Position numbers and translations under genes: made by a program | In this document: positions 53,638-62,861 of the stretch, piece by piece | How the letters are laid out: each line of letters begins with the position of its first letter | How positions within the stretch are numbered: the first letter of the stretch is position 1 | From: Nocardia brevicatena NBRC 12119 | Lineage (GTDB): Bacteria; Actinomycetota; Actinomycetes; Mycobacteriales; Mycobacteriaceae | Length of the DNA: 64,000 bases | Direction: 5' to 3' | Assembly: GCF_000308495.1 (NCBI RefSeq) | Contig: NZ_BAFU01000070.1 | Location: forward strand, 62,001 to 126,000 | Notes under the pieces: model-generated | The model's input: only the letters and a program-made list of their open reading frames with translations | What the model was told of the DNA's origin: nothing | The model's database searches: none

Positions 53638-55152
53638 TCAGCGTGCCGAACGACGCCCCAGCGGAACCCGCAGAACGGCGTCGGTACCGATATCCGCGCC
53701 CGGATGCAGGCCGATGGAGCCGCCCAGCTCGGCGGTCACCAGGGTGCGCACGATCTGCAGGCCCAGGCTGTCGGAGGATTCCAGGCTGAAACCGGCGGGC
53801 AGGCCCCGCCCGTCATCGCTGATGATCACATCCAGCCAGCGGGCCGACCGCTCCGAGCGGATGGTCACCGTACCGTCGCGTCCGGGGTCGAAGGCGTGCT
53901 CGATGGCGTTCTGCACCAATTCGGTGAGCACCATGACCAGCGGGGTCGCCCGTTCGGCGGAGAACACGCCGAGCGAGCCCTCCCGGCGTACCTTGATGCG
54001 GGCGGTGTGCACGGTGGCGACATCGGCCATGATCGGCAGCAACCGGTCCACCACCTCGTCCAGGTCCACCTCTTCGTCCACCGACATCGACAGCATCTCG
54101 TGCACCGACGCGATGGAGGTGACCCGACGCACCGATTCGGTCAGTGCGACCCGTGCCTCCTCGTTCTCGGTCCGCCGCGCCTGCAACCGCAGCAGAGCTG
54201 CGACGGTCTGCAGATTGTTCTTCACCCGGTGGTGGATCTCCCGGATGGTGGCGTCCTTGCTGAGCAGCGCGCGGTCCCGGCGTTTCACCTCGGTGACGTC
54301 GCGCACCAGCACCGCGGCACCCGCCAGTTCACCGTGTGGCCGCAACACGAGCGTGCGCAGCAGCACCGTGGCGCCGCGGGCCTCCACTTCCATCCGGCGC
54401 CCGGTCCGCCCCGCCAGGGCCGCCTGGATATCGCCCACCACCTCTTGCGCGTCGAAGGGGTCGGTGATCAGCGAGCGGGTGGTCTTGGCCAGGTCCTGAC
54501 CGGCGAGATCCGACTGCAAACCCATCCGGTGATACGCCGACAGCGCGTTCGGGCTGGCATAGGTGACGATCCCCTCGGTGTCGAGCCGGATGAACCCGTC
54601 GCCCGCACGCGGGCTGGAATGGGTTGCGGCACGGTCCTCCGTCGTCGGGAACGTCCCCTCGGCGATCATCCGGCACAGGTCGTCGGCGCACGCCACATAG
54701 GCGATCTCCAGGCTGCTGCGCACCCGGGAACGTTGCCGGTCGGTATCGCGGCTGAGCACCGCGATCACATCGTCGCCGCAGCGCACCGGGATGGCTTCGC
54801 GGATCGCCTGCACCGGCTGCGGGTGGTAGACGCCCAACGCCTCGCCCTCGGTGTCGACGCGCTCGATCCGGCCTGTGGTCAGCGCACCGAACACCTGCGG
54901 ATGTTCCGTACGCCGAGCCAGCGAGCCGACCAGGTCCTCCTGATGCACGGTGGCGGCGGTGGTGGGCCGGCATTGCGCGACACAGACGATATCCGCGCCG
55001 TCGCCGATCGGTCCGGCCCCGACCCACAGCAGCAGGTCCGCGAAGGAGAGATCGGCGAGCAACTGCCAGTCACCGACCACCCGCTGCAGATGATCGACCG
55101 CGACGCCGGGAAGATCGGTGTGTTCGGCCAGTAGGTCGCTGAGTGTGGACAC
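53638..55152 (-). CDS. pdtaS: PdtaS, cytosolic sensor histidine kinase
   Basis: A 504-residue soluble kinase: GAF domain (about 5-150), PAS domain (about 185-290), HisKA_2 helix with the phospho-accepting His in IREIHHRVKNNLQTVAALLRLQARR, and an HATPase domain (TELVQNAIEHAF, DDGRGLPAG). PdtaS phosphorylates the ANTAR RNA-binding regulator PdtaR, which lies elsewhere. The GTG at 55152 gives the mycobacterial length (Rv3220c). Its stop faces the whiB1 terminator. Confidence 0.93.
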   Translation of the reverse strand: MSTLSDLLAEHTDLPGVAVDHLQRVVGDWQLLADLSFADLLLWVGAGPIGDGADIVCVAQCRPTTAATVHQEDLVGSLARRTEHPQVFGALTTGRIERVDTEGEALGVYHPQPVQAIREAIPVRCGDDVIAVLSRDTDRQRSRVRSSLEIAYVACADDLCRMIAEGTFPTTEDRAATHSSPRAGDGFIRLDTEGIVTYASPNALSAYHRMGLQSDLAGQDLAKTTRSLITDPFDAQEVVGDIQAALAGRTGRRMEVEARGATVLLRTLVLRPHGELAGAAVLVRDVTEVKRRDRALLSKDATIREIHHRVKNNLQTVAALLRLQARRTENEEARVALTESVRRVTSIASVHEMLSMSVDEEVDLDEVVDRLLPIMADVATVHTARIKVRREGSLGVFSAERATPLVMVLTELVQNAIEHAFDPGRDGTVTIRSERSARWLDVIISDDGRGLPAGFSLESSDSLGLQIVRTLVTAELGGSIGLHPGADIGTDAVLRVPLGRRSAR

Positions 55153-55367
55153 CCCTCGACCTATAGCACAACGGTCGAAACCGCCGGGGCGACGAACCGG
55201 CGATCCCGAAGAAGTTCCGCCCCTCCGCGAGGGAATTCCCGGTCTCATGAGCGCCCTACCGGCGCCGTCGAGTGGCGCGATCGACACGGCGGACCGACGG
55301 GTATCGAGTCGACAACCGAACGCGAATCGGCACGAGATCCGGCATCACCGCGGTGCGGCGGCGACAA

Positions 55368-55583
55368 TCACGAGATGACGGCTATCAGGTCGCCCTGCTG
55401 CAGCACCTGACCGGGGCTGACGGCGATGGAGGTGACCTCCCCGCCGGTCTCGGTGATCACCGGGATCTCCATCTTCATGGACTCCAGCAGTACCAGCGTC
55501 TGGTCGATTTCGACCTTGTCCCCCACCGCGACCTCGATGGTCAGCACCGTGGAGACCATTTCCGCCCGCACTTCCTCCGCCAT
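55368..55583 (-). CDS. Biotin/lipoyl carrier protein (TB7.3 type)
   Basis: A 71-residue single biotinyl domain. The modified lysine is in ESMKMEIP and the fold ends with GQVLQQGDLIAVIS. It corresponds to Rv3221c. A free carrier of this size could serve an acyl-CoA carboxylase, but its partner is unknown. It is the first gene upstream of pdtaS on the same strand and is divergent from the bL37 gene. Confidence 0.92.
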   Translation of the reverse strand: MAEEVRAEMVSTVLTIEVAVGDKVEIDQTLVLLESMKMEIPVITETGGEVTSIAVSPGQVLQQGDLIAVIS

Positions 55584-55730
55584 GACACCCCGTTCCCTGG
55601 TTCCTCCGGCCCCGCCGACGACCGTTCCGCGTATCCGCCGAAACTACAGCCAATCACACGTGAAAGAATGGCCGACGATCAACATCTACTCCCCGCATTC
55701 GCGGGAACAGTCCCCAGGAGGGAGCTACCC

Positions 55731-55805
55731 ATGGGTAAGCGTGGCCGCAAGAAGCGCAGCCGGAAGAACAGCGCCGCCAATCACGGCAAGCGTCCGAACG
55801 CCTGA
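55731..55805 (+). CDS. bL37-type mini ribosomal protein (24 residues)
   Basis: The 24-residue product starts MGKRGRKKRSRKNSAANHGK and ends RPNA. It matches the AURKAIP1/COX24-like small basic protein seen in mycobacterial 50S structures as bL37. AGGAGGGAG lies 7-15 nt upstream of the ATG. Gene finders easily miss it. It is followed by a strong hairpin at 55819. Confidence 0.9.
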   Translation: MGKRGRKKRSRKNSAANHGKRPNA

Positions 55806-55818
55806 GCTGTGTTATATG

Positions 55819-55837
55819 GCCGCGCCTTCGGCGCGGC
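55819..55837 (+). terminator. Hairpin after the bL37 gene
   Basis: GCCGCGCC and GGCGCGGC form a perfect 8-bp stem around TTC, 14 nt past the stop. There is no T-run, but actinobacterial terminators often lack one. Confidence 0.6.
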
Positions 55838-55843
55838 GTGTAC

Positions 55844-55945
55844 GCGGCCCTGACGGGTCTCGCGTTTCGGCCCCCGAAACCTGTGCCTTCGGCACATGCG
55901 CTTCGGGGGCCGAAACGCGAGACGGGCCGCGAACTCCGCCGCGAC
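55844..55945. repeat. Palindromic intergenic repeat family 1, copy C
   Basis: GCGGCCC (55844-55850) pairs with GGGCCGC (55924-55930) around a perfect 22-bp stem (55857-55878 with 55902-55923). The arm sequence differs at several positions from copies A and B yet remains fully paired. The inner hairpin is TGTGCC-TTC-GGCACA, the reverse complement orientation of A and B. GCGAAC follows as in the others. It sits between the convergent bL37 and rshA genes. Confidence 0.85.
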
Positions 55946-56026
55946 GGCACGGCCCCCGAGGGGTTGCTCGGGGCCGATGTTGCGGCGGGCCTTATAGGTG
56001 GGCGGTTGGGGGATGTTCGCGTGTGT

Positions 56027-56326
56027 TCAGTGCTCGGGGGGTTTGGGGGAGGGACCCTGGGTTCGGATGGTCACCGAACGGTGGATCTCCAGCGTCAGCC
56101 GCTCCCGCAGCGAATCCGGCGCCCGCTCCCCGCCGCATTTGCGGCCGAGCAGGCTCTTGATCTTCTCCTCGATACCGTAGGCCTCGATACACGGCGCACA
56201 GTGATCCATATGGTGCTGTAGCCGTTGCCGGGTGGCGTCGTCGCATTCGCCGTCGAGCAGCAACCAGACATCGGCCATCACCGCGGTGCAGTCGAGCTCC
56301 ATATAGGGATCGTGCTCGGTGCTCAC
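56027..56326 (-). CDS. rshA: RshA/RsrA zinc anti-sigma factor
   Basis: A 99-residue ZAS-type anti-sigma factor. The redox-zinc motif H-x3-C-x2-C is in HHMDHCAPC, with further cysteines near residues 13, 28 and 64. Reduced protein binds SigH; disulfide stress releases it. Its ATG overlaps the sigH stop (ATGA), the usual coupling for this pair. Confidence 0.93.
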   Translation of the reverse strand: MSTEHDPYMELDCTAVMADVWLLLDGECDDATRQRLQHHMDHCAPCIEAYGIEEKIKSLLGRKCGGERAPDSLRERLTLEIHRSVTIRTQGPSPKPPEH

Positions 56327-57105
56327 TGCTTGACCTCCTGGCGTACCGAGCCCGCCGGCGTGGACTGTTCGGAGTCGGCGCCGGTGCGGTTGAATCCACG
56401 TTCACGCGCCACATCGGCGAGCAAACCCTTCAATTGCTTCCGGCCGCGATGCAGCCGGGACATCACCGTACCGATGGGGGTGCCCATGATGTCGGCAATT
56501 TCCTTGTACGGAAAACCTTCGACATCGGCGTAGTAGACGGCCATGCGGAACTCTTCGGGCAATTCCTGCAAGGCCGCCTTGATGGTGTCGTCGGGCAGCG
56601 CGTCCAGGGCCTCCACCTCGGCCGAACGCAGACCGGTGGAGGAGTGCTCGGCGGTGGCGGCCAACTGCCAGTCGGTGATCTCGTCGGTGGGGTACTGCGC
56701 GGGCTGGCGCTGTTTCTTGCGGTAGGAGTTGATGTAGGTGTTGGTGAGAATGCGATACAGCCAGGCGCGCAGGTTGGTCCCCTCCTTGAAGGACTTGAAC
56801 CCGGAGAACGCCTTGACGTAGGTCTCCTGCACCAGGTCCTCGGCATCGGCGGGATTGCGGGTCATCCGTAGCGCGGCACCGTAGAGCTGGTCCAGCAGCG
56901 GTAGCGCGTCCCGCTCGAACCGCTCCGCCAGTTCGGCCTCGGTCTCCGCGCCGCGAGTACCGCCGGCCTCGACGGTGTCGACATCCGTATCGTCGACCTC
57001 CGCGGTAGCGGCCTCCGCATCCGACGCATCGCTGGTGATCGCGTCACCGGTGACTGTGTCGGCGTGGACACCGTCCCCGGTCGCCGCGTCATCGTCGCTC
57101 GTCAC
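56323..57105 (-). CDS. sigH: SigH/SigR ECF sigma factor for thiol stress
   Basis: A 260-residue ECF sigma factor: region 2 ([38 protein letters not shown]) and region 4 ([44 protein letters not shown]) match SigH closely. An acidic, Asp/Thr/Ala-rich N-terminal extension of about 57 residues precedes region 2, longer than in M. tuberculosis. Its start is the GTG at 57105, with GAAGGG 6 nt upstream. SigH/SigR drives thioredoxin, mycothiol and mycoredoxin genes. Confidence 0.92.
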   Translation of the reverse strand: MTSDDDAATGDGVHADTVTGDAITSDASDAEAATAEVDDTDVDTVEAGGTRGAETEAELAERFERDALPLLDQLYGAALRMTRNPADAEDLVQETYVKAFSGFKSFKEGTNLRAWLYRILTNTYINSYRKKQRQPAQYPTDEITDWQLAATAEHSSTGLRSAEVEALDALPDDTIKAALQELPEEFRMAVYYADVEGFPYKEIADIMGTPIGTVMSRLHRGRKQLKGLLADVARERGFNRTGADSEQSTPAGSVRQEVKQ

Positions 57106-57458
57106 ACGTGTCCCTTCGATCGGCTTATCAGCCAAATCTACGCGCAATACGACATCCCCGAGGAACCGCGTGGACCCGATGAGCCGAGTGGGGCGCGTCG
57201 CCGGCGCTTCCTTCCGGGCGGGATGTTCGTCGAGCAGAACGGGCACCGACCAACTCCTTCGTGATAGGGCGGGGATCTGTGCGCCGGGACCCCGACTCAC
57301 CGGGTCGGGTGGGACGGGCCGACCGAAGCGCTGTGCATTCGCCTACAACATCCGCCCACCGTGATGTGTTCCCACCCCGGCGACCCGCGGGCCGAATCGC
57401 CGGTCGCCGACGGTATCCGGCCAGGGGAAGCGCGTCGACGATCAGTAGGGTGGCCGCC

Positions 57459-57950
57459 GTGGCAAAAGCTTCGACACCGGCCATCCGCGTCCTGGTCCAG
57501 GCCGGCGTGGCGCACCACGTGCACGCCTACGAGCACAACCCGCGGGCCGACTCCTACGGCGCCGAGGCGGTCGAGGCGCTCGCCCGACGGGTCGGGGTCG
57601 CCCCGGAACAGATCTGCAAGACCCTGGTTCTCGAACTGTCCACCGGCACCCTGGCGGTGGCGGTGCTGCCGGTACCGCGCAGCCTGTCGTTGAAGGCGGC
57701 CGCCGCCGCGTTGGGCGCACCGAAGGCGACCATGGCCGACCGAGCCCAGGCCGAACGGAGCACCGGCTACGTGTTGGGCGGTATCTCCCCGCTCGGCCAG
57801 CGCAAACGGTTGCCGACCGTGGTGGACGCCTCCGTCCTCGACCGGGACCGCATACTGTGCAGCGCCGGAAAGCGCGGCCTCGAGATCGAACTCGCCCCCG
57901 CCGACCTGGTCCGGGTGGCCGCGGCGACCACCGCGTCGATCACCACCTGA
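57459..57950 (+). CDS. ybaK: YbaK/EbsC-type aminoacyl-tRNA deacylase
   Basis: A 163-residue YbaK-domain protein: STPAIRVLVQAGVAHHVHAYEHNP, QICKTLVLELSTG and GGISPLGQRKRLPTVVD are family motifs, including the catalytic Lys and Gly loop. YbaK hydrolyses Cys-tRNA(Pro), correcting ProRS errors. Two GTG starts (57450 and 57459) are possible; the second has better spacing from AGTAGGG. Divergent from sigH. Confidence 0.88.
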   Translation: MAKASTPAIRVLVQAGVAHHVHAYEHNPRADSYGAEAVEALARRVGVAPEQICKTLVLELSTGTLAVAVLPVPRSLSLKAAAAALGAPKATMADRAQAERSTGYVLGGISPLGQRKRLPTVVDASVLDRDRILCSAGKRGLEIELAPADLVRVAAATTASITT

Positions 57951-58061
57951 TATCCGCACCGTTGTCATCCGCACCGTTGTCGGCGGGTTGCGCCCGCGGA
58001 CGGAAGCCGTATGCGTTACTTGGAAACGACCGAACAGACCGACCCGAGGATGTGATGCGAG

Positions 58062-58454
58062 ATGTCCCTGCGCCACCCGATGCGCACCGTGCTCGTCGCC
58101 CTGTCCGGGGCGTTGGTCCTGACCGGCGGCCCGGTGCTGCTGACCACTTCGCCGACGGCGGCGATATCCGGCCCCGCGGCGGTCGCGGCGCCGCGGCATT
58201 CGCTCGACAACGGGTCGCGGACCACGGAGGAGAGCGACTATCCGTTCGGGGGCGCTGGGAGCGATTCCGACAGTTCGAAGCGTAACAGCACGGACAACCG
58301 TAACAGCGAGAGCGGCCATGACAGCGGGGACGGCCTGGCGGGCCGGGCAGAGGAGGCGGTCGGGGGGATGGCGAGCGCGGTTATCGACCTCAATGCCGAC
58401 GTGCTCAAATGCGGGTTGAGCATTGTGCTGCCGAATATCGACTGTCCACTGTGA
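58062..58454 (+). CDS. Small secreted protein, unknown function
   Basis: A 130-residue protein with a basic N-terminus and a hydrophobic stretch (TVLVALSGALVLTGG), likely a signal peptide cleaved near AVAA/PRH. The mature part is Ser/Asp/Asn-rich (SDSDSSKRNSTDNRNSESGHD), then an amphipathic segment (GGMASAVIDLNADVLKCGLSIVLPNIDC). Two cysteines near the end could form a disulfide. I recognise no family. GAGGA 12 nt upstream is a weak ribosome site; the second Met (58080) is an alternative start. Confidence 0.65.
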   Translation: MSLRHPMRTVLVALSGALVLTGGPVLLTTSPTAAISGPAAVAAPRHSLDNGSRTTEESDYPFGGAGSDSDSSKRNSTDNRNSESGHDSGDGLAGRAEEAVGGMASAVIDLNADVLKCGLSIVLPNIDCPL

Positions 58455-58520
58455 CCCCACCCCTGCTGACGCCCCTCGGGTGGCCCGGCACCGGTCGGGG
58501 ACACCGGGACGTGCACATGA

Positions 58521-59387
58521 TCACAACAGAGTGGTCTGCTCCGCCCGCCCCTCGGCCGGTGCCAGCAGCTTCGGCCCGTTGTTGCGCACGCTGTTCACCA
58601 GCGATGGCACCGGCCGCGCGGTGATCTCGGCGACCAGCTCCTCACTCGGCGGCAACAGCAGCTCGGCCGGGGCCGGGTGATCCGGATCGAGCCAGGCGTC
58701 CCAGTGTTCGCGTGGCATGGGCAGCGGCATCCGGTCGTGGATACGGGTGAGATCGCCGACCGCGTCGGTGGTCAGGATGGTGCATGACAGCAGCGGATCG
58801 CCGTCGGGGTGGGAGCGGTCCCGCCACACCGACCACAGACCGGCCATGTACAGCCGCGAGCCGTCGGCGCATGACATGAAATAAGGGCGCTTGACCACCT
58901 TCGGTTTACCGCCTTTGCCCGCGGCCCCCCGAGCCGAGGCCTCGGGCTCCACCAGCCACTCGTACCAACCGTCCATCGGCACCAGGCAGCGCCTGCGCTT
59001 CACCGCGTCGCGGAACGACGGCAGGCTCGCCGCTTTGTCGGCTCGGGCGTTGAACAGCGGTTTGCCCTTTACCGGAACACCGGGTTCCGCGGCCTTGGTC
59101 CAATGTGGGATCAGGCCCCAACGCATCCGCCGGACACGCAGACGGGGATCGTCGTCGGGGGTGTCGGGGTCGTGCCGCTCGACGAGCGTGAGAATCTGCG
59201 TCGTGGGAGCGACGTTGTAATTGGCCTGTTCCGGGTGCGCCGCGGCGGGTTCCCCGGCCGAGCGCGCGGTCGCACCGGGACTGCCCGCGTCCGCGGGTCC
59301 GCCGCTATCGATGCCGGTCTCGTCGATAGCGTCCAACTCCGCCGCGAGGCGACCGGGATTCGTCGTCATCGCATACCGTCCGCACAT
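58521..59387 (-). CDS. SRAP/HMCES abasic-site-shielding protein
   Basis: A 288-residue SRAP protein. Cys2 (MCGRYA) forms the thiazolidine crosslink with abasic DNA; NYNVAPTTQ, RWGLIPHW, NARAD, the Glu in GWYEW and the His in RIHDRMP are the other signature residues. It protects abasic sites in single-stranded DNA. A Gly/Ala/Ser insert (about residues 25-50) enlarges the N-terminal loop. It corresponds to Rv3226c. Confidence 0.92.
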   Translation of the reverse strand: MCGRYAMTTNPGRLAAELDAIDETGIDSGGPADAGSPGATARSAGEPAAAHPEQANYNVAPTTQILTLVERHDPDTPDDDPRLRVRRMRWGLIPHWTKAAEPGVPVKGKPLFNARADKAASLPSFRDAVKRRRCLVPMDGWYEWLVEPEASARGAAGKGGKPKVVKRPYFMSCADGSRLYMAGLWSVWRDRSHPDGDPLLSCTILTTDAVGDLTRIHDRMPLPMPREHWDAWLDPDHPAPAELLLPPSEELVAEITARPVPSLVNSVRNNGPKLLAPAEGRAEQTTLL

Positions 59388-59941
59388 GTTCTCGATACTC
59401 CCATCGGGGACCGACAGTGTTTATGGCGCGGCCTTCGGCAGCGCGGGTCGGGGCGCTCGTGACCCCGGGTCTTCCTTCCCTCCGCGAATCCGCCGACGCG
59501 AATTCGCTCCGGTCGGTCCAGAGCAGGGGCGGGCCCCACCACCGGGGTGAGTCGTTCGGGAAGGTGACGACCGGGGCCGGCGACCCGGATTCCCTCTCAC
59601 AGGTGTCGGCACGATATCGCCGCAGCGAGTGCGGGCTCCGGACGGTTTCGTACACCAGGTTGAACAGGCTGTACGACGGTCCTTGAAGCCGCTGCGGATG
59701 GACGCGCGAGATCTTCGTGCCCGGTCGGTGAAGTGCATGGTCTCGATGGGATGTCGGATTGCGGTCCGATGCGGGCAGCCCAGGTGGAGACAATCTCTTC
59801 GGTCTCGGGGACAATGGATGGCACGAAGTGGTGAATAGCTGAGAGTTATGTCATACCATTCTCTCACCGGGGACGCGGCGGTCATGCGGTCCGCCCGTTC
59901 GCGCGCGCATCGACCGCCGACTTCCGCAGAGGAGACCCCCG
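59388..59941. other. 554-nt divergent gap upstream of aldehyde dehydrogenase
   Basis: It contains interspersed repeat family 2 (59448-59541). Near the 3' end, TGAGAG (59840-59845) and CTCTCA (59861-59866) form an operator-like dyad 76 nt before the dehydrogenase start. No convincing gene is visible on either strand. Confidence 0.45.
59448..59541. repeat. Interspersed repeat family 2, copy 2
   Basis: Matches 4314-4409 across its length: a left CGGGG...CCCCG hairpin, the central TCCGCGAATCCGCCGA, then CCGGTCGGTCC and GGGGCGGG at identical spacing (45 nt from centre to right block in both). Like copy 1 it lies between divergent genes. Confidence 0.7.
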
Positions 59942-61447
59942 TTGACAACCACCGAAAAGATCACCGACAAAGAGGCGGTGCTGACCTCGGTCGATCCGGC
60001 CACCGGCGCGACGCTGGCCACCTACCCGATCGCGGACGACGAGGCCGTGCGCGCCGCCGTCGCCAAGGCTCGCGCCGCCGCCCCCGCCTGGGAGCAGCTC
60101 GGCTTCGACGAGCGCCGCAAGGCCCTGTTGCGCTGGTCGAGCAAGCTGGTCGCGAAATCGGACGAGTTCTGCGAACTCATCCACGCCGAGAACGGCAAAC
60201 CACTCGACGACGCGTTCCTCGAACTCATGCTGGCACTCGAGCACATCGCCTGGGCGGCCAAACACGCCAAGAAGGTGCTGGCTCCCCAGAAGGTCCCCTC
60301 CGGCCCGATGATGTCGAACTTCTCGGCCCGGATCGAATACCGTCCGCTCGGCGTGATCGGCGTGATCGGCCCGTGGAACTACCCGGTCTACACCCCCAAC
60401 GGCTCCATCGCCTACGCCCTCGCCGCCGGTAACACCGTCGTATTCAAACCGTCGGAATACTCCACCGGGATCGGCAACTTCCTGGCCGAGGCATTCGCCG
60501 AGGCCAATCCACAACTGCCCGAAGGCGTGTTCCGCACCGTCAACGGCTACGGCGCCACCGGCGCGGCCCTGGTGAAGGCGGGGGTCGACAAGGTCGCGTT
60601 CACCGGTTCCCCGGGCACCGGGCGCAAGATCATGGCCGCCGCCGCCGACACCCTCACCCCCGTGCTCCTGGAATGCGGCGGTAAGGACCCGGTGATCGTC
60701 GCCGCCGACGCCGATGTGTCGGCCGCCGCCGACGCCGTCGCCTGGGGTGCCACCTCCAACAGCGGCCAGACCTGCGCCGGTGTGGAGCGGGTGTATGTGG
60801 ACAAGTCGGTGCGCGACGAGTTCGTCACCGAACTGACCAGGATTCTCACCGATGTCAAGCCCGGCTCGGACAAGAACGCCCACTACGGTCCGATGACCAT
60901 GCCGAGCCAGATCGCGATCGTGAAACGGCATATCGAGGACGCGCTCGCCAGGGGCGGCAAGGCCGTGCTCGGCGGTGTGGAGTCGGTGAAGGAACGGTTC
61001 ATCGAGCCGGTCGTGCTGGTCGACGTGGACGAGGACTCCGCGGCCGTCAAGGAGGAAACCTTCGGCCCGACCGTCACCGTCACCACGGTGAACAGCATCG
61101 ACGAGGCGATCGAACTGGCCAACAACACCACCTACGGCCTGGCCTCGGCGGTGTACTCGAAGAGCCGGGGTGTGGAGATCGCGCGGCGCCTGAAGGTCGG
61201 CGCCACCTCGGTCAACTCGGTGCTCGGCTTCGCGGCCATCCCGGGCCTGCCGTTCGGTGGCAGCGCCGACTCCGGCATCGGCCGCATCCACGGCGAGCCC
61301 GGTCTGCGCGAGTTCGTGCGGCCGCATTCGATCGCGGTCCAGCGCTTCGCCATCCCGGGGATGGCGCTGCTCAGCTACCGCCGCACCCAGGCGAATATGA
61401 AGATGCTACGCAAGATGGTGCCGCTGCTGCACGGCCGGCACAAGTGA
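59942..61447 (+). CDS. Aldehyde dehydrogenase (semialdehyde dehydrogenase-like)
   Basis: A 501-residue NAD(P)-dependent aldehyde dehydrogenase. GVIGVIGPWNYP is the N-terminal strand, FKPSEYS binds cofactor, and the catalytic Glu and Cys lie in LLECGGKD and SGQTCAGVERV. ENGKPLDDAFLEL suggests the broad succinate-semialdehyde/aromatic aldehyde group. The substrate cannot be told from sequence alone. The TTG start has AGAGGAG 8 nt upstream and gives the normal length. Confidence 0.9.
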   Translation: MTTTEKITDKEAVLTSVDPATGATLATYPIADDEAVRAAVAKARAAAPAWEQLGFDERRKALLRWSSKLVAKSDEFCELIHAENGKPLDDAFLELMLALEHIAWAAKHAKKVLAPQKVPSGPMMSNFSARIEYRPLGVIGVIGPWNYPVYTPNGSIAYALAAGNTVVFKPSEYSTGIGNFLAEAFAEANPQLPEGVFRTVNGYGATGAALVKAGVDKVAFTGSPGTGRKIMAAAADTLTPVLLECGGKDPVIVAADADVSAAADAVAWGATSNSGQTCAGVERVYVDKSVRDEFVTELTRILTDVKPGSDKNAHYGPMTMPSQIAIVKRHIEDALARGGKAVLGGVESVKERFIEPVVLVDVDEDSAAVKEETFGPTVTVTTVNSIDEAIELANNTTYGLASAVYSKSRGVEIARRLKVGATSVNSVLGFAAIPGLPFGGSADSGIGRIHGEPGLREFVRPHSIAVQRFAIPGMALLSYRRTQANMKMLRKMVPLLHGRHK

Positions 61448-61498
61448 GCGGGCCGCGACGGCTCGACAGGCGCGGTAAGCGCAAGTGAACAATCACAG

Positions 61499-61531
61499 GT
61501 GGTGCTCGGAATCTCATTTTCCGAGCACCAC
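61499..61531. terminator. 13-bp hairpin terminator after aldehyde dehydrogenase
   Basis: GTGGTGCTCGGAA and TTCCGAGCACCAC pair perfectly around a 7-nt loop, 51 nt past the stop and 37 nt before aroA. Confidence 0.75.
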
Positions 61532-61568
61532 TGTCACGTCCGGATAGGTCATGCGCGAAGATAGGCGA

Positions 61569-62861
61569 GTGAGTTTCTGGCCAGCGCCCCACGTCGATGT
61601 CCCGGTTCAGGCGTCCGTGACCCTGCCGGGCTCCAAATCCATCACCAATCGGGCGCTGGTCCTGGCCACGCTCGCCGATGAACCGTCCACCATCACCGGC
61701 GCCCTGCGCAGCCGCGACACCGAGCTGATGATCGCCGCGCTGAGCGCACTCGGCGCCGAGATCACCGGCGACGGCGATACCCTCGAGGTGGTGCCCCGCC
61801 CGCTGCACGGCGGCCAAATCGACTGCGGCCTCGCCGGCACGGTGATGCGCTTCCTGCCGCCGGTCGCCGCCCTGGCCGCGGGCGACAGCGCCTTCGACGG
61901 CGATATCCAGGCCCGGGTCCGCCCGCTGCGCACCATCTTGGACGCGCTGCGCGGTCTCGGCGCCGAAATCGACGGTGACGCCCTGCCGTTCACGGTGCAC
62001 GGCAAGGGCGAACTGCGCGGTGGAACGATCACCATCGACGCGTCGGGGTCCTCGCAGTTCGTATCGGGACTGCTGTTGTCGGCGGCCCGGTTCGACGACG
62101 GTCTGGTGGTGCGACACAGCGGCAGCCCGCTGCCGTCCATGCCGCATATCGAGATGACGGTGGAGATGTTGCGCCGCGCCGATGTCGCGGTGGAGGCGCC
62201 CACCGATGCCCGCAAAGAACAGGTCTGGACGGTGCGCCCCGGCCGGATCCACGCCGTCGACTGGGAGGTGGAGCCGGACCTGTCCAACGCCACCCCGTTC
62301 CTGGCGGCCGCCGCCATCACCGGCGGGCAGGTGAGCATCCCGCACTGGCCGCGGCTGACCTCTCAGCCCGGCGATGTGATCCGCGAGATCCTGGTGCGGA
62401 TGGGCGCCGAGGCGCGGATCTTCGACGGTGTCCTCACCGTCACCGGGCCGGACCGGCTGGCGGGCATCGATATCGACCTGCACGACGTCGGCGAGCTGAC
62501 ACCCACGGTCGCCGCCCTCGCCGCGCTGGCCGACTCGCCGTCCGTCCTGCGCGGTATCGCGCACCTGCGCGGCCATGAGACCGACCGACTGGCCGCCCTG
62601 TCCACCGAGATCAACCGGCTCGGCGGACAGGTCCGGGAAACCGACGACGGGCTGGAGATCACCCCCGCCCCGCTGCACGGCGGTCGCTGGCGTTCCTATG
62701 CCGATCACCGGATGGCCACCGCCGGCGCGATCCTGGGTCTGGCGGTCCCCGGGGTGGAGATCGAGGACATCGGGACCACCGCGAAGACACTGCCCAACTT
62801 CGTGGCGCTGTGGGAGGCCATGCTCGATCCGGAGCACGCCGACCAGGGGGCGGTGTCCTGA
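61569..62861 (+). CDS. aroA: AroA, EPSP synthase
   Basis: A 430-residue enzyme joining PEP to shikimate-3-phosphate. [14 protein letters not shown] is the N-terminal PEP/S3P motif; [10 protein letters not shown] carries the LPP loop; GDGD and [12 protein letters not shown], then [13 protein letters not shown] complete the active site. The GTG at 61569 begins at the conserved WPAP; an ATG six codons upstream is possible. It overlaps rsgA by four bases, as a unit. Confidence 0.93.
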   Translation: MSFWPAPHVDVPVQASVTLPGSKSITNRALVLATLADEPSTITGALRSRDTELMIAALSALGAEITGDGDTLEVVPRPLHGGQIDCGLAGTVMRFLPPVAALAAGDSAFDGDIQARVRPLRTILDALRGLGAEIDGDALPFTVHGKGELRGGTITIDASGSSQFVSGLLLSAARFDDGLVVRHSGSPLPSMPHIEMTVEMLRRADVAVEAPTDARKEQVWTVRPGRIHAVDWEVEPDLSNATPFLAAAAITGGQVSIPHWPRLTSQPGDVIREILVRMGAEARIFDGVLTVTGPDRLAGIDIDLHDVGELTPTVAALAALADSPSVLRGIAHLRGHETDRLAALSTEINRLGGQVRETDDGLEITPAPLHGGRWRSYADHRMATAGAILGLAVPGVEIEDIGTTAKTLPNFVALWEAMLDPEHADQGAVS

